Origin: Lingula anatina
Taxonomy: Eukaryota; Brachiopoda; Lingulata; Lingulida; Lingulidae
Length of the DNA stretch: 64,000 bases
Direction of reading: 5' to 3'
Assembly (NCBI RefSeq): GCF_001039355.2
Contig: NW_019775413.1
Coordinates: forward strand, 1,494,745 to 1,558,744
This document shows, one piece after another, positions 1 through 11,613 of the stretch. Position numbers and translations under genes: made by a program. The notes under the pieces were generated by a model that was given only the letters and a program-made list of their open reading frames with translations, was not told the DNA's origin and made no database searches. How positions within the stretch are numbered: the first letter of the stretch is position 1; each line of letters opens with the position of its first letter.

Positions 1-107
1 NNNNNNNNNNNNNNNNNNNNNNNNNNNNNNNNNNNNNNNNNNNNNNNNNNNNNNNNNNNNNNNNNNNNNNNNNNNNNNNNNNNNNNNNNNNNNNNNNNNN
101 NNNNNNN
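1..107. other. Assembly gap (run of N)
   Basis: The window opens with 107 undetermined bases. The upstream exons of the exchanger gene that follows lie beyond this gap. Bases 108-362 read as intron: no convincing exon was found, and a splice acceptor sits at 361-362. Confidence 0.95.
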
Positions 108-362
108 GGAGTTGGATCGATCCAGTTAGTACTCGGTTAATGGGAACATGCCCTCAAACTTGAGGATAGCTTGCTTTTCAATTTTCAATTTTGTTGTTAC
201 CACTCAAGGTAAATGTTATAATTTGATGGATTTATGACTTCAAAAGTACAGTATCTGTAAAATTCACAATTCTCCCCATTGAAAAGATCAAGTCATCACC
301 ATAGTATTAGTTTAGATAAGTTGTTCTAAGACTAAATTTTGTTTTTTTACTTTCAACCACAG

Positions 363-3300
363 GTATGAGTCTCTAACCCTGTTAGCCCTCTATGCAGTGT
401 ACTTGATCATCATGTATTTCAATCCCTCCCTGGAGGCCTGGGTGAACACGAAAGTCAAGCCCTGTCATGACGGGTTGATCATCAATGGAAGACAGGACCC
501 AGAGAAGGAGAAAATCATTTATGAGAAGCTGGAACTTAAGAATACCGCATCAGGGGATGATAGTGAATCTGACGGAGAAGGTAAGTGTTTTGTTGTGGGT
601 ATTTTCATTGTATTATAAAGATTATATGGTTTTCCTGGTGTAGTGTGAAGGATTAGAATGTAACTGTCTTCTCTTCTATGATAAAATTTCATCAGAAGTG
701 CTTGCCAGTAAGAGAGACTTGGATTCACGCACTGTAGTTTATGAAGATTTCCAGCCCATTTCCCAACTAAAACTTCTTGTATTAGATTTAATGCGATGAG
801 ACAAAATTGATTTTGATCTCGAGATGTCCTTTCTTCAAAAATGGGAAACTTGGAAACACCATTACAAGGCACCATTACAAGGCACAGTTAACATTAAAAT
901 GCCCCATGGAGTGAATAATTCCAATTACCAGAAAAAGATGGATATGCATTTTCTTGGTAATGGAACCTATACCGTATAACACACACATCTCAGTGCTCAC
1001 TAAACATGTGCCACATTCAGAGGTAGAACTACTGTATGGAGCATGGTAATAGCCAAAAGATTAGACACTGGCTTGGATGATATTCTGTTCATGTGGAAAG
1101 TTCATTGTATGGCTTGGGGTTTTGGCTGATCTCATCTTGTGGACTCATGGATGTGTTGATGATGTGTGGCCGGTTAAGCTCCACGTTTCGTGTGACACTT
1201 TGCCATGCAAATGCATCCATGGTGGCAGGTTTCTTTGAGGTTAGTGCTGTACATATATGCAGCATATATGCAAATATATTTTTTGCACAAGCACAGATTC
1301 CATCTATGCATGTCACTTCTTAAGTTTGACTTGATATGATGCATGCAGCCCTGATGATGCTTAAGAAGTAAGGATTAAAAAAAGAATTTCACATATGATG
1401 TTGATGTTTGCTAAAAAATAATTCTGAAGCAAAGGAGCATTTGGCTTCTAAACAAAGCTATTTTGGCGTCTTTTTTTTTCTATTTTGAGATATGTGCATT
1501 TTTTGTTTCAACAAAATTTGAAGACATTTATAACCAAAATTTCACAAGGTATCCTTGAAAGATATCTGTCAAACCTGTCTGTCAAACCTTTATATCTAAG
1601 GTTACTCTCTTGTGTAAGGTTGAAGTAAGCACACACTGGTTGATTGACATACAGGTGAAAAACTCTGTCAGCTGCTCTGCTACTATTTTACTTTAAATAT
1701 AGTTGAATGGTTTGTGTGTTTTTTTTTATTTTTTATTTTTGTTTTCATAAATATTATCTATGTTCGGGTTTTTCTCATCTTCTGTATGAAAATACCTGTT
1801 GAAAGACTGGAGTTGAAATAAATGCACCCAAAACTGAATCAACCTGAATGGCTTCACACACTTTGACACTGCTTATGTCACTCTATTGCCCACTTCCTTG
1901 CAGCATTCTTCGGGCATATCTTTAACCAGTTTCACACCTGTATAAAATCTATATTAAAACTACTGAAATGTAATCACTTTTTTTATTTGACCAAAAATGA
2001 CTTTTGGGCACTTAACTGATTGTTTTAACCCCCCCCCCCTTTTTTTTTCAACACTGTATTCCTTTGCTTATGAAAATTAATTATATATATATATATGTAT
2101 GCCAAAGACATAACATGACATTGCTTACATATCTTTTACAGTGGAGCTTTACTCTTCAGTTTCCAAGAGGAATCTTGACAAAACAAATGGCCATGCTGTA
2201 GTTATACATGGCACTGACTCAGAGGTTATGGGTAATTATCTTCTCTACTTCTATTTGACTTTGGTTTTTATAAAACCTCCAATTTTCATGAAAGTACATT
2301 ATAATAATTTGTCAGTTTTGACTGGCAATATTTCAAATGGGTACTGGAAATTTTTCATATTACCTTTTTTTATTGAAGGAATTCAGATTGTTTTTGATGT
2401 TCAACAAATATTGATTGAATTATGAAATGGACTTTTCTTATTGAAAATTGGAGGTTGCTTCCTGCTTATAAATGTATATTTAGGGGTCTAGGACATTGAT
2501 GCCTGTGTTTCATTGAAGAAATTAAAGAAATGTAAGGACTTCACCTTGGTGATTGCACTCAATTGATGCTGTATCTTTTAAGATGAAGTGGAATTTGGTA
2601 AGTTTGAATTGGGGTGGTTCATTGTATTGTGCCAGGTATATGGACAGTTTACTCACTATAAACTTTGGCTGATGAGTTATATGTGTGTAGGATACAGGAA
2701 ACACATCTTTCTCTTTTTTATATTATTATTATTGTTGTTATTATTATTATTATTTTGATATTGATTTTTCAATATTTATTTCAGGGTGTATTCTTTGCAA
2801 TTATTTTTATTAGATGACAGCACTGGTTAAAACAGGACTTGCAATTGTTATCAATGTGTGGAATTTTGATTTGAAAAAAATATGTACACAAATATTCTAA
2901 TTTTGTGTAAGGTTAATGTATTATAGTTATCATCCTTGTTATCATTTTCTTGTTCTTATTATTACTATTACTATTCTTTTTATTCAATTTCTGTGGAGGG
3001 GATATCATTTTTAGGCGATGCATAAAGAGGGGTTATTCTTATTGTATATCTTTAAATTGTGCCTGTCTAAATATATATTTACAGTAAGAATCATGTACAG
3101 CAAATTGCATTTACTGATATCTCAAACTCGCTTTGAAAATGTACACAACATAACATTTATTAATAGTGATTGGTCACACCTGATTTCAGTGAAGCAGCAC
3201 ACCCATTTGGATGATGAACCACACCCATTCAAGATCCCCGAGGGCCACTGTGGACGTTTTCTCTGGGTGTGTTCTCTCCCTCTGAATGTCTTCCTGTTCA

Positions 3301-4364
3301 TCACTGTCCCTGACTGCCGCAGAGAGAACTGGAAGAAGTGGTTCATGGTGACTTTCATCATGTCCATGGTTTGGATCTCTGCATACTCCTATCTACTGGT
3401 GTGGATGATCACTATTATAGGTTTGTGCTTCATCATTGTTATTATTTCGGGGAACCCACATATTATTTTTGGGGTATTAATCTACTAGCAGATAGACAAT
3501 TTTTAATTCAGTTTTTTTTTTCTTTAATTTTTTTTAAATTTTGTAAAACCGGAAACAAAATCTCATTGGCTTGCTCCATTGAAAGTAAAAATAAGGTTTA
3601 ATGCTAATTTCACGTGCCAAAAATTGATTTAATGTCCATTTGTGAATATCTACCTCCTTTTGTTTTTCATGACATGATTTCTGTAATATACTTCTCTCCT
3701 GTACAGGTTACACCCTGAATATCCCAGATACAATGATGAGTATCACATTCCTGGCAGCTGGAGTCAGTGTTCCAGATGCCATTGCCAGTCTTCTGGTGGT
3801 CAGGGATGGTGAGTTGTCCTTTTGATTGACCAGGGACCCTAACTGGATGATATTTAAATGTTGTATCCGGTCATTTTCATAATGATAATAAGATTTTCCT
3901 GGTAAATGCACATGAGCAAGTGATTCTTAATTCAGAAAAATGTTTTCATGGTCCCTTGTGTAAAGATGATGGAAAAGTGAATCATCTCTTAAGAGATTGG
4001 AGGTGCTTGATGAGGGCCTCTATTGAAGGTTTAAAGCACGTTGCAGAGTTAAAAAATGTTTAGTATCTTTAGAAACCATTCAGTTTTTTATGCTGATTTG
4101 TTTTTTGTTACATCATTTGTCATGTTTGAAATGACAAAATCAGCTGTAAAAATAAAACAGAATCATTCAATATCTTGGGAAGTCAGTCATGATTGTGATG
4201 AAATAAGTAACAGCTTGCTGTGGCACAAACCCTTTTAAACCAGATACAATTATATTCCCTTTGTTAAATGATAAATGATTATAAATTTTTTATAGAATAT
4301 AGTAGACTTCAGGTTAGATTATATTGGCTTGCAGGCTTAATGCATCACCATTGCTTAGATTTTT

Positions 4365-4412
<48 letters not shown>

Positions 4413-5489
4413 TATTATGTTCAATATAATCTGCAGGCCCATTATGTTTTAAAATGTGAAATTTATCAGTTAATTATATTGTATGTTTTTAAAAAGTAAG
4501 TTTATAATATATGATTGCTGTAAGTGATTGGTTTACAGCATTGCATATAACATAATGCATGGTGTAAGATGGGGGGGGGGGTTACATTAAAATATAAATT
4601 TAGACGAAAGCTTTTTCTGTGAAGTCACAGAATTCTGAGGTTTTCATTTCAATTCTGAAGGCTCCTGAGGTTACCCATGATTAAAAAATAATAATAATAA
4701 AATATAATAAAAATAATAAAAATAAAAATGATGGATAGATAAAATGTTTTCAGATTTTTAAAACCTAAGCCTCTATCTGATGACATTATATTTTAGGTTA
4801 TGGTGACATGGCAGTGTCCAATGCTGTAGGGAGTAATGTGTTTGATATTCTACTGTGCCTGGGTCTCCCCTGGTTTCTAGACTCCTGTATGCATGGTCTG
4901 GAGTCAATAGAAGTCTACAGTGAAGGCAGGTTTTATTGTGCTGGCAAATTAATAAGATATGCTGGTCATAAATATAAATGATTATGACTAATACAGTAAG
5001 ATGATGACTAATACAGTAAGGTTATACCAATGGCATGCTAAAGATGAGTAGTTTTAAAAATGGTAGGAAAATTCTTATTGGCTGGTTTTAAATTTTAAAT
5101 GGATAATTTTTTTACAACCATATGAAAAATATGGCAAAACTAAAACTAGATAAGGTTGTTTTCAAAATCCAAAACATGAGCTGCAATTAATCCTATTTAT
5201 AGTTCTTAGGCTAAAAATCTTATCATATTTCAACCACCAGACAAAGAAAATCAAAAATGATAATAATTTCTCTATCTGTGCAGGTCTGACCTACTCCTCC
5301 TTGACCCTGCTGTCCACTGTGATGTTCCTCCTAGTGGCCACTCACTTAAACGGCTGGAAACTGGACAGGAAGTTTGGCATCGTGCTCATGCTAGTCTACG
5401 TCCTCTTCATGGTGCTGGCCTCTCTGTATGAACTTAATGTATTTGGCTACTTCCACCCACCAGAGTGTCCAGTTTTAGAAGAAGATTAG
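363..5489 (+). CDS. SLC24A5: K+-dependent Na+/Ca2+ exchanger, SLC24A5/NCKX5-like (3' part)
   Basis: This is the 3' portion of an SLC24 exchanger, a membrane protein that swaps Na+ for Ca2+ plus K+. Six coding exons are visible: 363-580, 2142-2231, 3190-3420, 3707-3808, 4797-4925 and 5284-5489 (stop). Every visible internal junction is phase 1. The first exon encodes the end of the N-terminal membrane cluster and the start of the cytosolic loop; the second continues the loop. The next exons hold the alpha-2 repeat, with SVPD and GSNVFD. Those two aspartates match in spacing (27 residues) the Ca2+ and K+ ligands D548 and D575 of human NCKX2. Within the family the best match recalled is NCKX5: [26 protein letters not shown] and LYEL are shared. 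NCKX5 works in intracellular (melanosome/trans-Golgi) membranes in vertebrates; that role is not shown here. The alpha-1 repeat exons are outside the window. Assignment to SLC24 is very firm and the NCKX5 sub-assignment moderately so. Confidence 0.9.
4370..4410. repeat. (TG)n microsatellite
   Basis: About 20 uninterrupted TG units in an intron of the NCKX gene. Confidence 0.97.
4926..5283 (+). other. GC-AG intron in the NCKX gene
   Basis: The exon ending at 4925 is followed by GCAGGT rather than GT, and the acceptor CAG ends at 5283. Only a donor at this GC keeps phase 1 and joins SEG to LTY, as in family members. The nearby GT at 4931 would leave phase 2 and put the last exon out of frame. 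The AG|GCAGGT context resembles known GC donors (AG|GCAAGT). Confidence 0.75.
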
Positions 5490-6318
5490 CGTGATACTGA
5501 ATTACTATTTATAGTTGAATACTTTTTTCATTCCCCCCCCCCCCTTTTTTTTTTTGTAAGTGCCTATGCATACTATTTTGTCACTGTAGGATGGGGATCT
5601 TGGGTATGTGTTTGTGGTGCACAGGGATGATTTTTCTGACTTTTTGGGACCGAAAAATATCATAGGGCCAGGCTTTCCCCTGGACCCCAAACCATATTTG
5701 TCGATATTTTCACTATTTTCCCTGGATGCATGGAAGAGTGCAATTGCAAATATACAAGTGGAAATGAGGTACAGCATGTGTATCCCTAATTGAAGTTATG
5801 TGAAGTATTTTATATTGGGTTATATTGAACCATTTCCCTACTTCCATGCAATGCTCCCATTGGATTGTTGACAGTCCCATGACCTGCTCAGGCATTTATC
5901 ATTTAGACAGTGGAAGAACTAGCCCCATATTTTGGGATAAGGCATTTATTACAATAGTATGGTTTATTGTTTAGTGTGCCATTTATTGAGAGGACTGTGG
6001 TATGTACATAGCAACAGCTTTGGTGATTCTAATATTTGGTAAAAAAAAAAAAAAAGTTTTGAGTGTTTATAAGTGCACATAAACCGACATGAAAATATTG
6101 TCATTGAAAGGTCTCTCAAACAAGACTATGACAGAAAATGTTGGTAGTTTGATAGGATTTTATTTATATTTTATCTATTATTGGAATGATACGTGTGCAT
6201 ATACCTCTGCCAAACTAATCATGTACCAAACTATTCATTTACCCTGTGGTATCTAACAATACTGTAACTAGTATAGTTGTATCTAAATCAAGGTTTACCT
6301 TTAGTGCAATAAAATGTC

Positions 6319-6368
6319 ATACATACATACATACATAGATACATACATACATACATACATACATACAT
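6319..6368. repeat. (ATAC)n tetranucleotide microsatellite
   Basis: About 12 ACAT units with one GATA-type interruption. It starts just after a possible AATAAA signal (6308-6313). The reading frames across it encode only simple Tyr/Ile/His/Thr or Met/Tyr/Val/Cys runs and are not genes. Confidence 0.95.
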
Positions 6369-6389
6369 TTGTGCATGTGCATACACGTG

Positions 6390-6429
6390 CACACACACAC
6401 GCGCACACACACACACACACACACACACA
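6390..6429. repeat. (CA)n microsatellite
   Basis: About 20 CA units interrupted by GCGC, 21 bases after the ATAC repeat. Together they form a compound microsatellite. Confidence 0.95.
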
Positions 6430-9400
6430 ACAGCCCAACATTCCTTGCGTAGGGCTTTTTGTTTTTTGCAAGGATGAATTAAAGAGCCCAAATATACTCA
6501 AAATGTATCTTACAGCTGCCATTTTAATTTGCCATTTACATCTAACACATTATTCATGAGGTATTCAAATATTTAATCTCTTAAATCTTTTTCTTGGAAA
6601 GAAATTATACATTATCTCTAGTGGTGTTTGAACATTTTGTGCAATCTTTTGAAGGTGCTTCAGACAACAGCATTAGTTTTATTATTTAAAAAAAAATCAT
6701 TCTCAGTTTCCTATATAGAGTGGAAAGGAACAATCTCATGTTTACAGAATTTACTGAAGATCTTATTCAAAATAAATTTTGATCTTATATACAAGAGAAA
6801 GATGTCTGCAAAAATCCACTTGCTCAAACATGCGCACATAAATGCTCATTCAGGAATGCACTCTGTGAACTGAAAAATGTATTGTTCTTTTAAGGCCGGC
6901 ATAATTTTTAGATTATTCCCTTTAACCACATCTGCATAGTTTTGTTTTCGCAAACATTTACACTGACAAGCTCACCTTATATTACTATTTACCAGATAAA
7001 TCATTCTATAATATTTTATAATACATTACATTCACTACTCACAATAATCATATAAATCTTCAGTCAATCACGATGATTGAATATTGAATTTTGTGATAAA
7101 TTCAATACGTCACAGTTCATCCATTTATTTATCACATTTAAAAGTGCTTTAGCCTTGTACTGCTGATTATGTTCTTTTAAAGCTTATAGTAGAATGTGCT
7201 AGTTTAGTGGAAGAATTTTATGTGTGTAGACATGATTAATGACTTTAAAACCACGATTATTTAGTTGAAATTAAAAATAAAATAAAATTAAAAAAAACTT
7301 CAAGGGGAAGTATTAATTGATTGGGAAAAATTAGCATGATAATTTCAAATTTGTAAAATATATATTTAATGTATTTGGTGAGTAATAGAGTAATGAATTG
7401 TTGATGGATTTTAGGCTTCTTTTTGGTCATCAAATGTAGCGTGATTTTTCTTAGTAATTATGCTATATAAAAAGATATATCTCTCTCCTTCATGATCCCA
7501 TCCGTAGCCACAATGGTTAATCTGATGTAGATCTGAACATTCTGATTTTTTTATTACCACATCCATATTTATGCAAAAGGGAGAAGAACGAAGAGACGCA
7601 CTGTCTTTACGGTAAAAGTACAAAGATTAGGCTTAGATCATTTGAAAGTTAGAATTGACTGAGCGTGGCCATATGAATTGCAATACAATTGCATTTAAAG
7701 ATATTATTGCTCTATTTATATGATATTAAATCGACCATGTTGAATTTTCTCAATTTTAACTCTAACTGTATTAAGAAGTATTTTTATAGAACACCGTTAA
7801 AATTGTAAGCTGACTGCTAGCTATTGGTAATGTAACCGAATTTATGTGTAGTTTTATTTATGGCTAGCTGAATAAACGGGTTCAAATTAGTTATTTGTTT
7901 GCTTATTCTTATTTAAAAGGGCGTATTAAAGTCGGTAAAGGGAGTTCACAATTTTGCACAGATGATTTGCAGATGAAAGGAGTACTTTTGAGAGAAAGAA
8001 GTTGCTTTCTCGTCTTTTGTACGTAAAACTTTAATTTGTGTGTTCTAAATTTTTAAGCGAATAACAAATTATCTTATTTGCTCGCTATTGCATCCAGTCA
8101 CGCAAGTATCAGTATTTTGCCATTTTATTTCACTATTTTTATGGTGTCCATAAAATATACCTTACATATGTATGGTATTTGAATCCCCAAAACCGTTTTA
8201 AAACACCATGAAACCATATTGGATTCGAACTGCAATATGTTACAGTCCTGCTCACTTTTCTCAGACCTCCGGCCATGGAACAATATTACATGCCTTAAAA
8301 CAAAATGAAGTCGGGAATGAACTCCATTACACCTGTATACACCTGTCATTTAGTCCGTGTTGTTTACTTTAATAATATTTACGGAAAATATCATTAAGAT
8401 GTAATGGCCCTGCCCGTGGAGTTTCGCCATTCGATAATTTCCGGAGCCCTGATCAGCCACAAAAGAGCGCACCTCCCACATCGGTACGTTCGTTCACACT
8501 TGACTGAGAATTTACATCACTTGCACCTTTGCGCCGACTTATTTCTTCTATTCGTTAGTGTAAAGTAACCGTAAATGAAATAGGCGGAGATGCATTGTTA
8601 TTGGAAATTGCCCGTAAAATTCTGTTCTTGACGCTGCGATTAAAAGGCTTTTCGTGTGCCTTTTTTTGAATTTATGGCATTTTATTAATTTTTTTTCGAA
8701 ACTGCATACTTCACAATATTCCTTTCAAGGGTTACATATTTTCGTTTCCTTTTTACAACAATGAATTTCCGAAAATGACACACAAGTGAGAATTTTGACC
8801 GGAGGGCTGTCTTCTTTTCACGCAAAGCCAAATACTATACCCAATATAACTATTAAATGCCAATGGCCGTTCAGTAGATTATACATAACCAAAAGTTGCC
8901 ATGGCTGAAATGTGTAACACCCCATGATGTGCAAATATTATTCTTAGTCATAAATATCGAAGAAGCTGGACAATTAGACTAACAGGCAATTGCCTCCTTT
9001 TTGTGTGTCCGCATAACCAGTTAACGAAACGGTTGATCTAAACTAGAGAGTCGTCAATTTACTAAATAAACACCCTCGTCTACTATACAAAAGATAGGTT
9101 CGCGTCGATTTTTCTATCCTATTAACAGGTACATAGTCGCTTGTCCCACACTTCTTTTGGGGTTGAATTGCGAAGAACGTGGGGTTGCGGAGAGGATACC
9201 GCTGATTTATGTGCCATCTTTCAATATACCTCAAGCTACAACCAGCATGACTGAATCTAGAAACACCGCGTCCAGAATGTCTGAATCGGTAAGTGGGCTC
9301 AAACTTCATGTGGTTTGACCACGTTAAAACCCGGAAGGTATCACATACTTTTTCATTGACTATGCTCTATAAATCGGGGAGTGAGTGCGAAGTATAATTG

Positions 9401-10539
9401 TTTTAGAGACCCGGTTTCGTTTAATTTCTTACGATAAAACTGTCACAAAGACCGGTGCTTATGCCATCAAAATGGATGCAAAGGGGCCACTTTTTGGCAT
9501 CTTCTTTATAAACTTCACAATTTTTCATCGTGTGAAAATCGACCTTGACGAGGTAGACTGTTTATAAAACCGATGACATTGCCCTATACAACAGCAAAAA
9601 CAACATTGATATTATTTGAAAACAACGGTGATTTAGAACATGCAACATCTTTTATTTCTCGGTGTGTATCTACATCTGGGGGTTGTAAGTGATCCGAAGC
9701 CTTTATTGTAACCAGTTAAACACTTTTAAGAGCGGATTTGTTATGTTAAAAAACAATCATTTGTAACATAAAATGGAGCAACTCAAGGATTTCCATACAA
9801 ATTATAAAACAAATAAACGTCATTCTCTTCTCGTTAATTCGCTGCTATTCATTAAATCGTTATCCTTTCTTATTTTCTGTTTTGAATAAGTTTAACACGG
9901 GGGACCTAATAAAGTCTATGTAAAATATGTAGGTCGGGTTCAGCTACACGGTGGCGGTCCGGGGTTAGCAAGAAATAACATGTAGTTGTGAGTTGTGTAC
10001 CTTGAAAAGGAAACACACTCCAGATTTTCTGACATTCTGTTTTTATAATGCCAAAGACGAAGGGGTAAGTTGTCGCAAATCTGAGTTTTTGTTTTCGTTT
10101 TCGTGTAAGCAATGTGTGCTCTAGAGCAAAGTTGAGCGAACCTCTCTTTTTTTGCCTCTGTATTTAGATAACTTTGTTTTGTCACGATGAAAAAATCCGT
10201 AAAATAAAATTGTGGACACAAGGTTTGGATTTTTAATATTGTTTTCATAGCTAAATTTGTTTAACTTTGGTAATGTATTTTAACCCACAGGTGATGCTCT
10301 ACTCCTGCATTAGAGCAATTTGGCAAAAAAAAGTTTCTTGTTATAGATTTAACATTTTCACCCTGCCTTGCATTTGATTTTTTAAAAACCCCAACCCAAA
10401 AGTAGCTTTTTTATTTTAAGAGCAGCCGTAGTGCGTCACAATTTCACTCTGGATAAAATCGTTTGAGGCGTCTGTATGCATTTAAAATACGTGGCCAAGA
10501 TTTTTTCAGCAACACACTAATTTTAAAATTGTTCTCCAG

Positions 10540-11613
10540 GTGCAGTCGGAGGTGCCTGAATCCGAGGCACCTGATGAAGACGAAATGACCGAAGAAGAAA
10601 AAGCGATCCGCAAGGCACGGGACCAGCTACTGTACGCTATTCGCTTTGAAGATGAGGGGAGTATTCGGCGCATCGTTGAACAGAATAAGGAGATTATCAA
10701 AGAAGTAGCTGGTCAACCCACGACCAATGGGGCAGGGTGGAACGGTCTGGCAGTGGCCGTGTACCACGGACGCCTGGACATGATCAAGCTGTTATTACGA
10801 CTGGATGTGCCGGTAGACTCCAGACGACGCGACGGGATGACACCCCTTATGCTGGCCGCCTACAAGGGAAACAGGGAAGCGATGAACATTTTAGTAGAAC
10901 AAGGGGCAGATGTTAACGCCCAAGATTCGAAAGGTTATCACGCTTTGTACCTAGCCGTTCAGAATGGTCACAAGTTGCTGGCTCGTCAGCTTCTCACTTA
11001 CGGAGCCAACGTTGATATGAAAACCAAAGATGGGTCTTTTGCGTTGGGCGTGGCGGCTCAGATAGGGCTTCGCGACTTATGCAGCGGTCTGATCGGATGC
11101 GGTGCCACCGTCAACTTACAGAAAGACGATGGCACTTCGAGTCTCCACCTAGCATGTCAGGAGGGGTATCTTGAGGTTGTGGAGTTGCTGGTGGACTCAG
11201 GAGCCGATGTAGATTTGAGAAAACACGATGGTTCCGGACCTCTCTTTGTCGCGGCCCAAAATGGCCACTTGGACGTTGTAAAATACCTGCTATCTAAAGG
11301 GGCCCAATGTGAACTAGCAAAGTTGGGCGGCTGGGTTCCTCTTCATGTCGCTTGCCTCAACGGATACCCTGATATCGTAAGAGAGTTACTGGCTGCTGGC
11401 TCCTCTGTGAATCGCCAAGGTGCCGACGGCTGGACGCCCCTGCACGACGCTTGCTGGCGTGGACGGGAAGAAATTGTATCCATTCTGCTTGAAAACGGCG
11501 CAGACATCACACTCAAAAATCGCAAGAACAGGACGCCCTTGAAACTGGCCGAAGAAAAGGAGTTTGAGATAGTGGTGAAACAACTTGAAGACTTTGAAAA
11601 GAAAGCCGGATAG
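10540..11613 (+). CDS. Ankyrin-repeat protein, one large coding exon
   Basis: An open frame of 357 codons ends at a TAG at 11611-11613. It encodes about eight consecutive ankyrin repeats with the usual TPL.LA..G, VV..LL..GA and DVN cores, for example GWTPLHDACWRG near the end. An acidic N-terminal leader precedes them, and a short charged tail (QLEDFEKKAG) ends the protein. No SOCS box, death domain or membrane segment is visible, so it is probably a cytosolic scaffold; its function cannot be stated. The frame opens directly after an acceptor-like CTCCAG at 10534-10539 and its first in-frame ATG is at 10585 (GAAATGA context). The protein is therefore either 342 aa from 10585 or longer through an unseen upstream exon. 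AATAAA at 12549-12554 is a likely poly(A) signal. No intron interrupts the repeats, unlike the neighbouring genes. Confidence 0.85.
   Translation: MQSEVPESEAPDEDEMTEEEKAIRKARDQLLYAIRFEDEGSIRRIVEQNKEIIKEVAGQPTTNGAGWNGLAVAVYHGRLDMIKLLLRLDVPVDSRRRDGMTPLMLAAYKGNREAMNILVEQGADVNAQDSKGYHALYLAVQNGHKLLARQLLTYGANVDMKTKDGSFALGVAAQIGLRDLCSGLIGCGATVNLQKDDGTSSLHLACQEGYLEVVELLVDSGADVDLRKHDGSGPLFVAAQNGHLDVVKYLLSKGAQCELAKLGGWVPLHVACLNGYPDIVRELLAAGSSVNRQGADGWTPLHDACWRGREEIVSILLENGADITLKNRKNRTPLKLAEEKEFEIVVKQLEDFEKKAG

Larger units (their letters stand above)
5490..10538. other. NCKX 3' UTR, then intergenic region
   Basis: No convincing coding exon was seen on either strand. The first part is the NCKX 3' UTR; possible AATAAA polyadenylation signals are at 6308-6313 and 7871-7876. 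Two microsatellites lie at 6319-6429. The right part must hold the promoter and any 5' UTR exon of the ankyrin-repeat gene. A possible splice donor (GG|GTAAGT) lies near 10055, but the short ATG reading frame it ends would join the next exon out of frame. Confidence 0.6.

Noticed and set aside
6288-6559. Three overlapping open frames on both strands
   Set aside because: They are translations of the ATAC/CA compound microsatellite with no protein-like composition.
10051-10067. ATG-led mini-exon ending GG|GTAAGT upstream of the ankyrin exon
   Set aside because: It is a good donor, but the phase is 2 and the ankyrin exon needs phase 0. It could only be 5' UTR.
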